Shown piece after piece: positions 12,997 through 22,930 of a DNA stretch of 35,551 nt; within the stretch, counting starts at the first letter, position 1; each line of letters starts with the position of its first letter. This stretch comes from a virus. The notes below the pieces were generated by a model. The model was not told the DNA's origin. It worked only from the letters and a program-made list of their open reading frames with translations, and ran no database searches. The DNA lies in the IMG/VR virus record IMGVR_UViG_3300023184_000316, positions 1 through 35,551 of that record. One strand, 5' to 3'. Both the position numbers and the translations under genes were made by a program.

Positions 12997-14675
12997 AGCT
13001 CCGCATCGCTTGTAAAGTGTATAAATGGGTTGTACGCACTTAAACTATTAGAATCATAAATAGCATTTGTTTGTGAGATAACAACGGAAGCGCCAAAAGT
13101 GTTGCCATTATTCCAAGTGGCTACAGAGCGTGATGAAAATCTGCTGGCGGCTCCAACTCCGTCCCAAATTAAAATAGTTGGAGTTGTCCTTTTTTGTAAT
13201 TTAAACGGTATCGTCATTGTCCACGATTGAGTTTGTGCTGGATTTACATACGCGCCAGTTTGAACAATTCCCGAAAATGTAGACGTTCCCGGCGCGGTTG
13301 CTGTGTCATATGACTTTTCGTAATACCGCTGGCACAAAGCCAATTCATTCCCATAAGGTCTGTAATCAAAACTTGTTGCTGCTGAGCCTTTTTCTAGCTG
13401 GACATTTCCAATTGTCCAAGTCAGCCCTGCGGTCAATGCGCCTACAGTAAACACAATCTGTATGCCGGTGGTAGCCGCCGCAGGGACGCTTATGTTTGCC
13501 GAAAAGTTAGTAACTGTTGCGCTAACTGTGAATGTGCCCGTAGCAATTTGAGTAACAGTCGGGCTTGCCAACGTGCCAAACGTGTCTGCGGTGGTTGTGG
13601 CGTAACTTGCCGTCCATGTAACAGTCGTTAGCGTTGCCGATATAGCCAAGTCTGCTGACAATGTGCAGGTAGAACCAGCTAAGTCGTAAGAGTTCTTTTG
13701 CTCTATACGTTGACCAAAGCCCACCGCCGTAACAGATGCCGCACCTGTAAACTTGTACCTAAACTGCGTATTGGTGGGTGTGGTTGACCCGGCTACCTGC
13801 TGGCCTGTTACGTTTGCGCCTGTGCAGTATCCATACCAGCGGTCAACTGAGTATGCTAAAGCCCCTGCTGCGGTAAATGTTTGTGAAGCTGCTGCGTTTC
13901 TTTGGTCAACTCCCATTGCGCCATTGATAATGCGATTTTTTAATTCGTCGTAATTTAAACTTGTGCAATTTGTCAAAATGCCGCTTGTTGGCGTACCTAA
14001 TATTGGCGCAACAAAAGTTTTGTTTGTTAAAGTTTCCGTTCCAGCAAGAGTAGCTAAAGTGCTGGTAACAATAGGTAGGGTAATTGTGGGAGTTCCAGCA
14101 ACAGCAGGAGTTACGATGGTCGCAATGCCGGAAGTTGTTCCGGCTACTCTTAAATTGTTTCCGTTTATCAGTTGAAACCGCGTCCCATCGTATTCAACAA
14201 GCACCGCCTGACCTGCAACCATATCGCCAGCAACCAGCGCAACAGATCCCGTCCTAGTAACCGATTTAACGCCCAACCCGTCAATATTTAAAGTAACCGC
14301 GGCCGTGTTAGTAGACCCAACAACAAAACTAAACACGCTGCCGGCCGTGTAAGCGGTCAAACTTGGCGTTATCGTTCCGGTTATTGCGTCAGCCGTTCCG
14401 GCAATTGTAATTAATGGAAGAGAGGCGCCGGTTAATTGGTCAAACCGGACGGCATCGGTAGCCGCAGTTCCAGCCGCCAGGTTGGTTATTTTGTAACCGC
14501 CAAGCGTGATGTTTGCCGTCGGCGTTGTCTGCCCATCTTTTGTTAGCGCGGTCGTGAGCCCGGTCGCCAGATCGCTGGTCAGTGCGTTAAAGGCCGTCGA
14601 GCTGATGACGGTGCCGGAAACGACGGGCTGACCCGCCGAGTTGATGTTAAAAGTTCCCGAACCATTGTAGGACAC
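12993..14675 (-). CDS. Tail fibre / receptor-binding protein
   Basis: A 560-residue protein rich in Thr, Ala and Gly. The N-terminal region (1-100) has SYNGSGTFNINSAGQPVVSG and the repeat-like ITLGGYKITNLAAGTAATDA seen in fibre head-binding parts. A linear beta repeat region (110-230) follows, then a C-terminal domain starting at NRIINGAMGVDQRNAA, a motif common in phage fibres ahead of a carbohydrate-binding-like sandwich. It should bind the host surface and set host range. The codons of 13000-14200 are more AT-rich than those of the core virion genes, as expected for an exchanged receptor-binding part. Confidence 0.8.
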   Translation of the reverse strand: MSYNGSGTFNINSAGQPVVSGTVISSTAFNALTSDLATGLTTALTKDGQTTPTANITLGGYKITNLAAGTAATDAVRFDQLTGASLPLITIAGTADAITGTITPSLTAYTAGSVFSFVVGSTNTAAVTLNIDGLGVKSVTRTGSVALVAGDMVAGQAVLVEYDGTRFQLINGNNLRVAGTTSGIATIVTPAVAGTPTITLPIVTSTLATLAGTETLTNKTFVAPILGTPTSGILTNCTSLNYDELKNRIINGAMGVDQRNAAASQTFTAAGALAYSVDRWYGYCTGANVTGQQVAGSTTPTNTQFRYKFTGAASVTAVGFGQRIEQKNSYDLAGSTCTLSADLAISATLTTVTWTASYATTTADTFGTLASPTVTQIATGTFTVSATVTNFSANISVPAAATTGIQIVFTVGALTAGLTWTIGNVQLEKGSAATSFDYRPYGNELALCQRYYEKSYDTATAPGTSTFSGIVQTGAYVNPAQTQSWTMTIPFKLQKRTTPTILIWDGVGAASRFSSRSVATWNNGNTFGASVVISQTNAIYDSNSLSAYNPFIHFTSDAEL

Positions 14676-14693
14676 TGTATGCGCTCCTGTTAA

Positions 14694-17051
14694 TTAGTTA
14701 CGACTTGCGGGCGCAGCTATTGCCGCTTGCGTTGCCGTTCCGCGCAATATTGTTGCCAACAATTTACCACGTTGAGAAGGCGTTGCCGTTTCTAACAATT
14801 TTGCAGCTTCTTTTGGATCAAGCAGAGCTTCAGCTAATTGCTTTTGAAGCGTTTTGTTAGCATTTCCATAAAGCAAATTAGCGCCAGAAGTTGCCAAATT
14901 ACCCATAAACTGAGTCGGCGCAAAATTCCGCAAGAAATTAGGCACGCCGGTTTGCGCTAGCATGTTGTTATAAGCAAGTTTCTCGACCGTGTCACTGCCA
15001 GATTTACCAGCTGATTGCGCAAAATCGGCGCGTTGCAAATCTTGGCGAATTTTTTGCAAGGTCGACAGTTGTTGCGGAGAAAGCGTGTTGGCTAAAGTTG
15101 CCTTGTTAAAACCCGTTGCAGCTTGCGCGGTTTCGTCGCGTAAAGCTCGCGCAAACGCTGCTGGGGTCAGTCGGTCATTTATGCCGCTTACAGACTTGTT
15201 TGCAATAGCCTGCACCGTGTCCATTGCATTAAGAGGTTTTGACATCGCGGTAAATGTATTGCGAGCCTCTGCATACTTCGGGCTTATTTCATCAAGATTT
15301 AACAAGAAATTTTTACGCAAATCGGTCAGCACTCGCGCTTCATTGCTTCCCGGCGTTGCCTTTGCGATTTTGTCTTGCAATGCGCGGCCGACATAATCCA
15401 ATCCCTTGACGGTGCCCGCTTCCGTTTCAAGATTGACGCCTTCATTGCGCGCCAAAGTAACGGCATCTTTGACAGCATCCTGCATTGCAGGCCGGTTCCA
15501 AAGAGCGTTAATCTTGTCGCCTGCGCGTGTAAGATTTTTTGGAATGTCTACTGGCGGCGCACCGCGGTTTGCCATTTTGGCAAAAATTGCATCTTGCTCA
15601 AAACCAGATAAATGTTTTTGAACACCGTTTATTTCGTCCCGAATCATATTTTTTAGAAATTGCACGCCGCCATCGGCTGCATCTTCTGGAATCAAATAAC
15701 CCTTGTCGCGCAATTGCGTTGCCAAGTCATCGATACCCAAACCGCCCTTGTTAAAAAGTCCTGGCGGGATTCCTTTAACACCAGCGCCTGTGCGAATTTC
15801 GCCAGTTATGTCGCGCATCGTGCCTTCAGCGTTTTTTATGCCGCCAAGTTTTTTAATTGCGGAAAGTATGCCACTCGGTTCTTTTGTTGCCGCAGCACCA
15901 CCTTTAACCACCTCGGCCGCAGCAAACGGAGAGCGACCAGTTTCCAATCGTGACAAGTCAACGCCAGCAACATAGGCTTCGTCATATAGTTTTTGCGCCG
16001 CAGCGCGACGCGCAGCATCTGCGCTTTGACGCTCCCCGCCAGTGCCAGCCAAATCCAATAAAGCAGCAATTCGAGCAGTATTCTGTTGTGCTGCGCGCTC
16101 AACTACCGCATTTTTAACTTCCGGCGTGCTGGCAAAAGCAGACCTTTGCAAAGCCGCAATGCTGGCATTGTTTGCCGCCTCACCAACTGTCGGCATAGAT
16201 CCGGGAACCAATTCTTGCGCGCCCCGTAACTTTGTGAGCAAATTGGCATCGCCGCCGGAGGCTTCTTGCAATGCCCTTCCTAGTATTTGAGCTTGCCCAC
16301 TAGATGTTAGCGGATCAATCAATGATTTGGCGCCACGATAACCCGTAATAACTGCTGGAATTGCTGCACCAGCTGCACCACCAATTAACGCATTTACTGA
16401 ACGCTCATCATCTGTTCCAACAGGCTGAATCGCACCCAGCGTCGCACCTTGTGCCCCGGCTCCCAGTATTGTTCTAGGAACTATAAGAGCGCCGCCAGCT
16501 ACGTTTAATGCTTCAGCGGCACCCCTAGCACCCCTGGCGCCTTGAATCGCAGCAGCACCCTTCAACAAGCCGCCAGGCATTAGCGCCATGCCGACATTGC
16601 CGGCTATGTCGCCAATAACACCGCCACCGGTATTCATTAACGGTTCATCGCGCCGTTTTGTTTCGTCAGTCTCGCGCCTAAGTCGTTGCGCAAATGATTC
16701 AGGCTGATTGCCGGTTATCAAGTTTGAAAGATTTCTTTTTGTTGGGCTTATGTATTCGCCAGTATCAGCCACCAGCTGCTTAATGCCTTGCCCGGTATCC
16801 GATATAGCCTTACCAGCGCCAATAAAGAAATTTTGTGCAAAGCTGTTGCCTTCGGTTGGGTCAATGCCTGCTTGCATGAGCGAACCGCCAGAAACGCCGT
16901 TGCGGGCTTGGGCTGCTTGGGCTGCATTGGTCGCAATGGCTTTGCGAGAAAATGTTTCTTGTTTAGCAACGCGGTCAATAACGTCCTGCGCTGTGCCTTG
17001 CGGAAAAGCCAGCGTTGTGCCGTCAAATAGCTGAATTCTGGTATCAGCCAT
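14694..17051 (-). CDS. Large internal virion / DNA ejection protein
   Basis: A 785-residue protein beginning DTRIQLFDGTTLAFPQGTAQ, an opening shared by ejection-type proteins of short-tailed phages. Glycine/alanine-rich hydrophobic segments (about 120-250: VIGDIAGNVGMALMPGGLLKG, GGAAGAAIPAV) suggest membrane insertion during DNA ejection; the rest is long helices. With no tape-measure gene in this phage, this is the best candidate for the channel-forming internal protein (like P22 gp16/gp20 or T7 gp15/gp16). Overlaps the preceding gene by one base (TAATG). Confidence 0.7.
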   Translation of the reverse strand: MADTRIQLFDGTTLAFPQGTAQDVIDRVAKQETFSRKAIATNAAQAAQARNGVSGGSLMQAGIDPTEGNSFAQNFFIGAGKAISDTGQGIKQLVADTGEYISPTKRNLSNLITGNQPESFAQRLRRETDETKRRDEPLMNTGGGVIGDIAGNVGMALMPGGLLKGAAAIQGARGARGAAEALNVAGGALIVPRTILGAGAQGATLGAIQPVGTDDERSVNALIGGAAGAAIPAVITGYRGAKSLIDPLTSSGQAQILGRALQEASGGDANLLTKLRGAQELVPGSMPTVGEAANNASIAALQRSAFASTPEVKNAVVERAAQQNTARIAALLDLAGTGGERQSADAARRAAAQKLYDEAYVAGVDLSRLETGRSPFAAAEVVKGGAAATKEPSGILSAIKKLGGIKNAEGTMRDITGEIRTGAGVKGIPPGLFNKGGLGIDDLATQLRDKGYLIPEDAADGGVQFLKNMIRDEINGVQKHLSGFEQDAIFAKMANRGAPPVDIPKNLTRAGDKINALWNRPAMQDAVKDAVTLARNEGVNLETEAGTVKGLDYVGRALQDKIAKATPGSNEARVLTDLRKNFLLNLDEISPKYAEARNTFTAMSKPLNAMDTVQAIANKSVSGINDRLTPAAFARALRDETAQAATGFNKATLANTLSPQQLSTLQKIRQDLQRADFAQSAGKSGSDTVEKLAYNNMLAQTGVPNFLRNFAPTQFMGNLATSGANLLYGNANKTLQKQLAEALLDPKEAAKLLETATPSQRGKLLATILRGTATQAAIAAPASRN

Positions 17052-18715
17052 TATTGCCTCTTTCCTTCTGCATCATATTGAATTACGTTGGCATCAGGAG
17101 CTCGACGGTTTTGTCCTTGAAACGGTTGCAATGGCACAGATCCAGGCACGCCAATCTGCGGTTCATCACGGTTAAACTTTTCATATTTGGCAAGCAGTCT
17201 TTCAACAGTATCAAGCGCCGCAAGTCTGCGCGAACGCGGGAGCGTTGCGTCGCCCACTTGCCCCGCCGTTTCACGGTACAACTGCACATCTACATTTGAC
17301 TGCGGTCCTTCCATTCGAGGCACTTTTGATGTCAAAATGCCGCCAATTACTCGAAGTTTGTCGGCTTCCGCAGCGCCTTTAGGGGCACTTCCTGCCAAAC
17401 TGGCTACCCAATCAAGACCCGCACCGATTCCGCTTCCAGTTGGAAGCGGGCTAACAGCAGGTGTGCCATCTGGGTTTTTACCAGCCGTTCCACTTAAAAT
17501 GTTACGAGCTTCTTGAACTGCTGCATTGAAACCTCTTGCATTAAATTCGCTCTTATTTTCTAATTCCTTTTTTTGTTTTTCGCTATCTACAATAATTTGC
17601 GCTTGAAATTTTCCAGGCAAAGTTGCGTTAGGCTGCGATAAAGGTATCGCAGGAGCCGAAACAGGCATAGAAACAGAACGCGGCGCCATGCCGATACGCG
17701 GTGCGATCGGCACAGCAACAGGCGCTACCGGCTGGCCAACAGGTTGAGTAGGTTGACCAGCCCCAGCTGGTGGCAAAGTCTGTCTGCCAAAGTTTGGAAC
17801 TGGTGCATTGGGCGGCAATGCAGGTTGCCGCGCTGGTCCTAGACCAGTGTCAAAATTCAATTTGGCTATATCCACACCAGCTTGCGTAAGCCTTATACCA
17901 AGTGAAGCACGCTGATCTGCCGACAAATTGCCAAACTGATACATATCCATATCGCGTTTTAGCGCAGCGTCAACGGTTCCAGTTGTAAATTGGTTTTGTG
18001 GTGTAGCCTCAACCATTTTACGATTGCCTGATTTGTCAGAATAAACGGCATAAGTTTTGCCATCTTTAGTTTCGTAATGTGGCGTAGTGCCAAATTCTTG
18101 TTTTTCTGGCGCGGTATAAACAGGGGCAAATGTTGTTGGGTTAATTAAAGATTCACCTGCCGATAGTTTAATAGGAGCTTTAGGCCCGATCTGCGCTAAC
18201 AGTTGCGCCATCGCCATTTGTTGCGTTTCCGGCGTTTTAAATTGCCCAATCATTTCAGGGTCAATTTGTCCAGCCCGGCGAGCCGCAACAGCAGGCACAG
18301 CAGGCGCGGCAGAAATACCGGGCATCGGTTGTCCCTCATCATCAACAGCAAATGTCGGCGGCGCCGCAAGTGTTTCAGGAACGGCGGCAGAACCCGCAAC
18401 GGCGGGCGCAGATAGCATTTTCGCTAAACTAGTAAAGTCAGCAGATTGATCGGCACGATACTTCTCACCCAGCGCCTTTTCCTTTTCCCGCGCCTGCCCC
18501 TGAAAGTATGCCCCGCCAAAGCCCTGTAGCAGCTTTGCCAGCCCTGCCGTTGCAGGTGTGCGCGCCTCTATGCCCTTGTAGCTGTATCGCTCTATCGGAG
18601 CCTGTGACTGCGCCTGAAGCATCTCTGCCATACGTTGCTGGTCGGCAATCTTTGCCAGCTCTGCCTGGTAAGGACTAGGCAGGGTAAAGCTAAATAATTT
18701 GTTTGCTTCGGCCAT
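17051..18715 (-). CDS. Virion structural / ejection protein
   Basis: A 554-residue, low-complexity protein: helical N-terminus (PYQAELAKIADQQRMAEML), then Ala/Pro-rich linkers (residues 100-170 and 295-370, such as APVAVPIAPRIGMAPRSV) and a helical C-terminal part. The composition and position between the S74-tipped protein and the large ejection protein fit an internal head protein that leaves with the DNA. No defined family is recognised. Confidence 0.65.
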   Translation of the reverse strand: MAEANKLFSFTLPSPYQAELAKIADQQRMAEMLQAQSQAPIERYSYKGIEARTPATAGLAKLLQGFGGAYFQGQAREKEKALGEKYRADQSADFTSLAKMLSAPAVAGSAAVPETLAAPPTFAVDDEGQPMPGISAAPAVPAVAARRAGQIDPEMIGQFKTPETQQMAMAQLLAQIGPKAPIKLSAGESLINPTTFAPVYTAPEKQEFGTTPHYETKDGKTYAVYSDKSGNRKMVEATPQNQFTTGTVDAALKRDMDMYQFGNLSADQRASLGIRLTQAGVDIAKLNFDTGLGPARQPALPPNAPVPNFGRQTLPPAGAGQPTQPVGQPVAPVAVPIAPRIGMAPRSVSMPVSAPAIPLSQPNATLPGKFQAQIIVDSEKQKKELENKSEFNARGFNAAVQEARNILSGTAGKNPDGTPAVSPLPTGSGIGAGLDWVASLAGSAPKGAAEADKLRVIGGILTSKVPRMEGPQSNVDVQLYRETAGQVGDATLPRSRRLAALDTVERLLAKYEKFNRDEPQIGVPGSVPLQPFQGQNRRAPDANVIQYDAEGKRQ

Positions 18716-18724
18716 TTGGAGCCT

Positions 18725-18964
18725 CTAGTAATCCGACGGCGTAAAATTCTGTGACGCAGGATCGTATTGCATAGATTTTTCTACGACCGGCGCTTTTTTC
18801 GGCTTGTCTTGCATCAGCATTTTCATTATATCGCTGCTCATCCCGCCAGATGGTCCGGCGCCCAGCGGCCCGCTATATTTGCGGTATGGCTGCGTCGGAT
18901 CTTGCAGGAGCGCGGCAAGCTGCACGCGCTTCTCGTCAGGGTTGAAGTTAAACATTGAGTTCAT
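18725..18964 (-). CDS. Small virion-module protein, unknown function
   Basis: A 79-residue protein with a helical N-terminus (PDEKRVQLAALLQDP), a Gly/Pro loop and a basic patch (MQDKPKKAPVVEK). The ATG overlaps the upstream stop as ATGA. It lies between two structural proteins, so a minor virion part is likely. No family recognised. Confidence 0.6.
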   Translation of the reverse strand: MNSMFNFNPDEKRVQLAALLQDPTQPYRKYSGPLGAGPSGGMSSDIMKMLMQDKPKKAPVVEKSMQYDPASQNFTPSDY

Positions 18965-20049
18965 GTAAGCATCCCATAGTCAACCATCTTGAACCCGCTC
19001 GGATGAACGCTAACCGCGGCCGGCATAAATGCCTCGACCTCATCAGCCATAAAGCCTATCTGACGTTCGCCGAATATGTCGTATTCGTAAATAGTCAGCC
19101 CCAGCGGATGTGTGCCGATTCGCTCAATATTAGACTTTAGGCGCCGGTCTGAAAATTTAGCCCCAGCCAACCCGCCAGCCGTTCCCAGCATCCCGTAAAG
19201 CCCAGCATTTGCGGCATTGGCGTTTGCAGACTGGATGCCGTATTGATCCATAGCCGACTGGCCAGCTGCTTGGGCTCCTGCAAATATTGGCGCCGGGGCG
19301 ATATTGGTCGGCTGGTAGCCCTGGAATTGCGGCATCTGAATCTGCGAACCGGACATTAACCCGGTGATTTCGTTAAGCGGCTGCTGGCGCAGGAATGACT
19401 GGCGCTGCAGCTCGGCCTGCTGGGCTGCGTTCTGCGCGCCCATCTGCGAACTTGCCTCGTTAAATCCTTGCGCTCTGGCGCCGGTGTCTAGCCCAATACC
19501 TTGCAAAGCGGCTTGCGAAAGCAGGTCGTTCTTTTGCTGGTTAACGTCCCGCATTGCATTCCCGTAAGCCTCGCCACCCGGCACCAGCCCTTGATTAGCG
19601 AGCCTGGTCCTTGTCTGCGCGTCCATGCGCTCGATCTGCGGCTGCAGGCGTTGCATAATCGCCTCTTGCCCGGTTGTTCCCGCATTAACCGGCATCTTAG
19701 CAAGGTTTGACGTATCAATAGTAGTTTGCAGGGCTTGGCTGTTTGGCGAAAACGGCGTTGCTAAAGCAGTTTGTGCAGTTCCAATGCCCTGCTCTCCCAG
19801 GTTGGCCAGCGACTTCTGCACCCGTTGTTGAGCCTGCAAAGCGGCCAGAGCGTCAGGTGTCAGCGTTTGCGTGATCGTCGGCTGGTCGTTTGTGCCAAAA
19901 GTAACCGTCTGGCCACCAAGTGGACCGCTGACGTTGGGATTGTTCAAGCGCCCTTGCAGGCGAGCCGTGGCCTCGTTGGCGGCGCCCTGCGCTGTTGCAG
20001 CGCCGGCGTAGTCTGGCGGTGGCGGTGCGGCCGGTGCGGATTTACCCAT
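18961..20049 (-). CDS. Virion protein with C-terminal S74-like chaperone domain
   Basis: A 362-residue protein. Residues 1-295 are Ala/Gln-rich helices typical of internal or ejection proteins. The last 57 residues read FSDRRLKSNIERIG, then YEYDIFGERQIGFMADEVE and MPAAVSVHPSGFKMVDY: the peptidase S74 (intramolecular chaperone) pattern with its SDRRLK catalytic Ser/Lys motif. S74 domains trimerise fibres and then cut themselves off. Here the domain is short and attached to a non-fibre body, so auto-cleavage is uncertain. Overlaps the GNAT gene by 8 nt. Confidence 0.7.
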   Translation of the reverse strand: MGKSAPAAPPPPDYAGAATAQGAANEATARLQGRLNNPNVSGPLGGQTVTFGTNDQPTITQTLTPDALAALQAQQRVQKSLANLGEQGIGTAQTALATPFSPNSQALQTTIDTSNLAKMPVNAGTTGQEAIMQRLQPQIERMDAQTRTRLANQGLVPGGEAYGNAMRDVNQQKNDLLSQAALQGIGLDTGARAQGFNEASSQMGAQNAAQQAELQRQSFLRQQPLNEITGLMSGSQIQMPQFQGYQPTNIAPAPIFAGAQAAGQSAMDQYGIQSANANAANAGLYGMLGTAGGLAGAKFSDRRLKSNIERIGTHPLGLTIYEYDIFGERQIGFMADEVEAFMPAAVSVHPSGFKMVDYGMLT

Positions 20050-20473
20050 GATTGATCCTTTTGCTATATCGTTGACCTAAAAACCGGCAGTCGTCGCGGC
20101 GCAGCGTGTAAAACACAATGTCGCCATCCGGGCGCCCTTCTTTAATCCGGCCTTCTTCCGTAAATCCCATGTTCGTCACCACTTTTGCGCTTTGTTCGTT
20201 GTCGCTACCAACCGGCACTATAATCTTTTCAACTTGGCAAATGTTAAACGGATAATCAAAGATCGCCGCCAGGTAGGCCGGAGTCAGCTGCCCTTCGATA
20301 GCAAAATGGCACCAGATTGTCTTATGGTTCCAGTTCTCATACATGACCCCTGCAATAATCTCATCATTGCGTTTTAGCCCTATTGCCGTTGCCCTGCCCT
20401 CAAAAAATCCACCGTCTACGCGCTTTGCCACCCAGTGCCCAACATCGGCACTGGATACTATATCCCAGCCCAT
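20042..20473 (-). CDS. GNAT-family acetyltransferase
   Basis: A 143-residue protein of the GNAT type often found in podophage tail modules: RNDEIIAGVMYENWN (strand 4 area), FDYPFNICQVEKIIVPVGSDNEQSAKVVTNMGF (acetyl-CoA binding region and the N-x-x-S-x-K helix) and GDIVFYTLRRDDCRFL. It transfers an acetyl group from acetyl-CoA to an unknown amine, perhaps a virion or host protein. I chose the ATG at 20473; the frame is open to a GTG at 20506 deeper in the upstream gene, with no ribosome site. Overlaps that gene by 16 nt. Confidence 0.8.
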   Translation of the reverse strand: MGWDIVSSADVGHWVAKRVDGGFFEGRATAIGLKRNDEIIAGVMYENWNHKTIWCHFAIEGQLTPAYLAAIFDYPFNICQVEKIIVPVGSDNEQSAKVVTNMGFTEEGRIKEGRPDGDIVFYTLRRDDCRFLGQRYSKRINHG

Positions 20474-22014
20474 CCGGTCTGAAACACAATGTCCGTTGCT
20501 GCCCACTCAATCTGCAATCCAGAGCTGCTGCTTTTTAGCTGAATCCCGCCGCAATAGCCGATGCCCGTAATGCCCTGCCAGTTGTTCGTGATCTGGAGCC
20601 CAGCGCCCCATAGACCCGTATCCCAAACAGATGTATCCCACAATCCCACAGCTGTCGGAGAGAATGACAGGCTGGCGGTGGTGTCAGCGGTATTAAAATC
20701 GACGTTCATGCCGACAAAAACAGCAGGAACCCCATCGGTAAATATGCTCGGCCGAGCCCTAGTAAAATATTTCTTTACGCCGCGGCTCTCGAAGTAATTA
20801 AACGCCTGCAAGACGGTCGTTTGGATGTTTGATGTGCCATCAACATATCCGTTGTCCCACGCTTTGCCGACAACGCCGTTGCCACCAAAATACGGATCGT
20901 CGTTGAAAGTCTCCCAACAGTTCGCATTCCAGCCTGTGAAGTTGCACCATGCTTTTGTGATGTTGTTCATCACAAATTGCTGCTGCTGCCCTTCCGCAAT
21001 CGGCACGTTAATAAACACCGCGTTATTCTTTGCAAAATACAGAATTTCCCAGCCAAAGTTTGCGCCGTAATTAGTCGTTGCCGTTGTTATAGCGCCCTGA
21101 ATTTTGTTAGATAACGCCACCCGCGGATCTAGCCGAGAACTCTGCAAAGCCGACGCCAGCGGCAAAAGCCCGTCATAAGTGATAATTAACAGGTCGCCCG
21201 AGTATTTCAACATGCAGCGGTTGCCGATAGGTGCGCCCAGCTTCCAGACGCCCGCGAGCGCCCACGTAGCATCGCTTGACGGATCTGTGCCGCGCCAGAC
21301 TATGACCTCGCCGTTGCTGGTCACGAATACCAGGTTGTCGTCGGCGCCATAACCCGCATCCAGCGTCCAGGTGTCCAGATCAACCAGCGTGCCGCCGTAT
21401 TTGGCTATCTGGCTCATGTCTAAAACCTGCGCCGCGCCACCAACCGCACCTGTCGGCAGATACCACGCCTTAAGCGTGTCTTTCTGGATAAACCAAACGC
21501 GGTTTTTAAAAAGCGAGATATTGCTTAAAGTTGTGGTTGTGACGCCGGTAATGGCAATTGTCGAAATGCCGGTAATGCTTTCCCACGTTGAATTGTTATA
21601 GAGCAACGGAGCGTCAACACCGTTCACGCAGTAGAGATAGCTGCCCGCCGCGGTGGTGACGTTGATGTGCTCCCACTTGGCATTTGTCAGCCCGGTCTTA
21701 ACCGCAGCGCCAACAGCGCCTTGCGTCGTTGCATCGTAAATCGATGTTCCCGCCCATGCGAACAATTTGTTAGCGGTGCCGGTCGAATAATTGACCAGCG
21801 TCTGCACCTGCCCGCTGATGCCTGTTGCCCAGTTCTCATACCCGCCGCGCAAGACCAAATTGCTAACGCCGGGGAAATAGTTTGTCAGCTGGTAGGCGTC
21901 GATGGGCTCCATATTCGCTATAGAATCTCGCGCATTCCAACCGCCCACCGGCGCCGGGATAGATGCTACCCGCGCAGCAGTCTGTTGCACCAGTGCTCTG
22001 CTAGTTCGTGCCAT
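20458..22014 (-). CDS. Tail hub/stopper protein, P22 gp10-like
   Basis: A 518-residue, almost all-beta protein with Trp- and Tyr-rich repeats (YLYCVNGVDAPLLYNNSTW, SLFKNRVWFIQKD, NLVFVTSNGEVIVWRGTDP, KYSGDLLIITYDGLLPL), a beta-propeller look typical of the packaged-DNA stabilisation protein gp10 and related tail hub proteins of short-tailed phages. It should plug the portal-adaptor channel and hold the tail needle or fibres. The order adaptor (22017) then hub (20458) matches P22 gp4-gp10. Confidence 0.7.
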   Translation of the reverse strand: MARTSRALVQQTAARVASIPAPVGGWNARDSIANMEPIDAYQLTNYFPGVSNLVLRGGYENWATGISGQVQTLVNYSTGTANKLFAWAGTSIYDATTQGAVGAAVKTGLTNAKWEHINVTTAAGSYLYCVNGVDAPLLYNNSTWESITGISTIAITGVTTTTLSNISLFKNRVWFIQKDTLKAWYLPTGAVGGAAQVLDMSQIAKYGGTLVDLDTWTLDAGYGADDNLVFVTSNGEVIVWRGTDPSSDATWALAGVWKLGAPIGNRCMLKYSGDLLIITYDGLLPLASALQSSRLDPRVALSNKIQGAITTATTNYGANFGWEILYFAKNNAVFINVPIAEGQQQQFVMNNITKAWCNFTGWNANCWETFNDDPYFGGNGVVGKAWDNGYVDGTSNIQTTVLQAFNYFESRGVKKYFTRARPSIFTDGVPAVFVGMNVDFNTADTTASLSFSPTAVGLWDTSVWDTGLWGAGLQITNNWQGITGIGYCGGIQLKSSSSGLQIEWAATDIVFQTGWAGI

Positions 22015-22016
22015 GC

Positions 22017-22928
22017 TTAATTAGGCCCGTAACCGGAATCCGGTATGTTGTCGTAACCGATCAGCACAGTGCCAGGCCGCGGCGCAAAGCTCAGATTTGC
22101 AGATGACATGTCTAGCGCCATCGCCGCCTCAAGCTCATACATATAATTCCGATACATTGCGGTCGTATCAAAACCTTTAGCTTCAAAATACTTGAGCTTG
22201 GTCGACAACACAATCAAGCGGTCAGGGTATATCGTCGTGTCGGTATCGACCGTGAAACTGGTTTTTACAGCCCCAGCAGCAGAATTAGCCCAGCCGTTAG
22301 ACCGGTATTCGTAGCCAAGATACTCGGCAGCCGAGGTGCCTGGCCAAACTTGAAAGTAAGCGCCCAGCAAGCGCCAGCGGATCCGCGGGCCGGTCGAGAT
22401 GTAGCCCGACAACAGCCACTCCCATTGCTGCGCGTCCTCCGGTCCCAACATTTCCCAATGCTTGGATTTATCCCACATGCTGCGCGGCACCAGCGCCTCG
22501 TAGTCGCTCGGCAAATCGTATTTCATTTTCTGAAAGTAGGCAGTAGCAGAAGCCCCGCCAGCGGCTGCAAAGTCCTGGTCAAGCGTAACCTGCGTCGCAG
22601 AGTCTACAGACGCTATAAACGTGTTTTGATTGATTCCAGACCCTTGCACCTGCCAGGTCGTGTCCAGCCCAACAGTCGACGGAATGCCGGTAATCGTCCT
22701 AGCTGCCGTAGTCCAGTTTCCGGTGGTGGTCAGAAACTGTGTATAGAAAGCCTTTTGCTTCGTCATTGCGCGCCAGTTGTGCCGACGCAGCAGCTCGTAA
22801 CCGGTCGCGTTCATCAGCGCAAGGATTTGGATAACGTCCTGATTTGTATTGCCAGCAACCAAAACGGGCGTAGAAACGCCCAATTCGTTCGTTACCTGCT
22901 GCACCAACTGGAGCATCGTGCTCGACAT
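22017..22928 (-). CDS. Head-tail adaptor, P22 gp4-like
   Basis: A 303-residue protein whose N-terminus (MLQLVQQVTNELGVSTP, then QILALMNATGYELLRRHNWRAMTK) is the helical opening of phage adaptor proteins of the gp4/tail tubular type, with a central beta insertion (70-130) and YDLPSDYEALVPRSMWD, RWRLLGAYFQVWPG and a C-terminal helix. It should dock under the portal as the first tail ring. ATG 2 nt after the upstream stop. Confidence 0.75.
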   Translation of the reverse strand: MSSTMLQLVQQVTNELGVSTPVLVAGNTNQDVIQILALMNATGYELLRRHNWRAMTKQKAFYTQFLTTTGNWTTAARTITGIPSTVGLDTTWQVQGSGINQNTFIASVDSATQVTLDQDFAAAGGASATAYFQKMKYDLPSDYEALVPRSMWDKSKHWEMLGPEDAQQWEWLLSGYISTGPRIRWRLLGAYFQVWPGTSAAEYLGYEYRSNGWANSAAGAVKTSFTVDTDTTIYPDRLIVLSTKLKYFEAKGFDTTAMYRNYMYELEAAMALDMSSANLSFAPRPGTVLIGYDNIPDSGYGPN

Positions 22929-22930
22929 AT

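Noticed and set aside
14694-17051. Tape-measure protein of a long-tailed phage
   Set aside because: No tail tube, sheath, tail chaperone or baseplate genes accompany it; the portal size and gp4/gp10-like neighbours point to a short tail, so an ejection protein is more likely.
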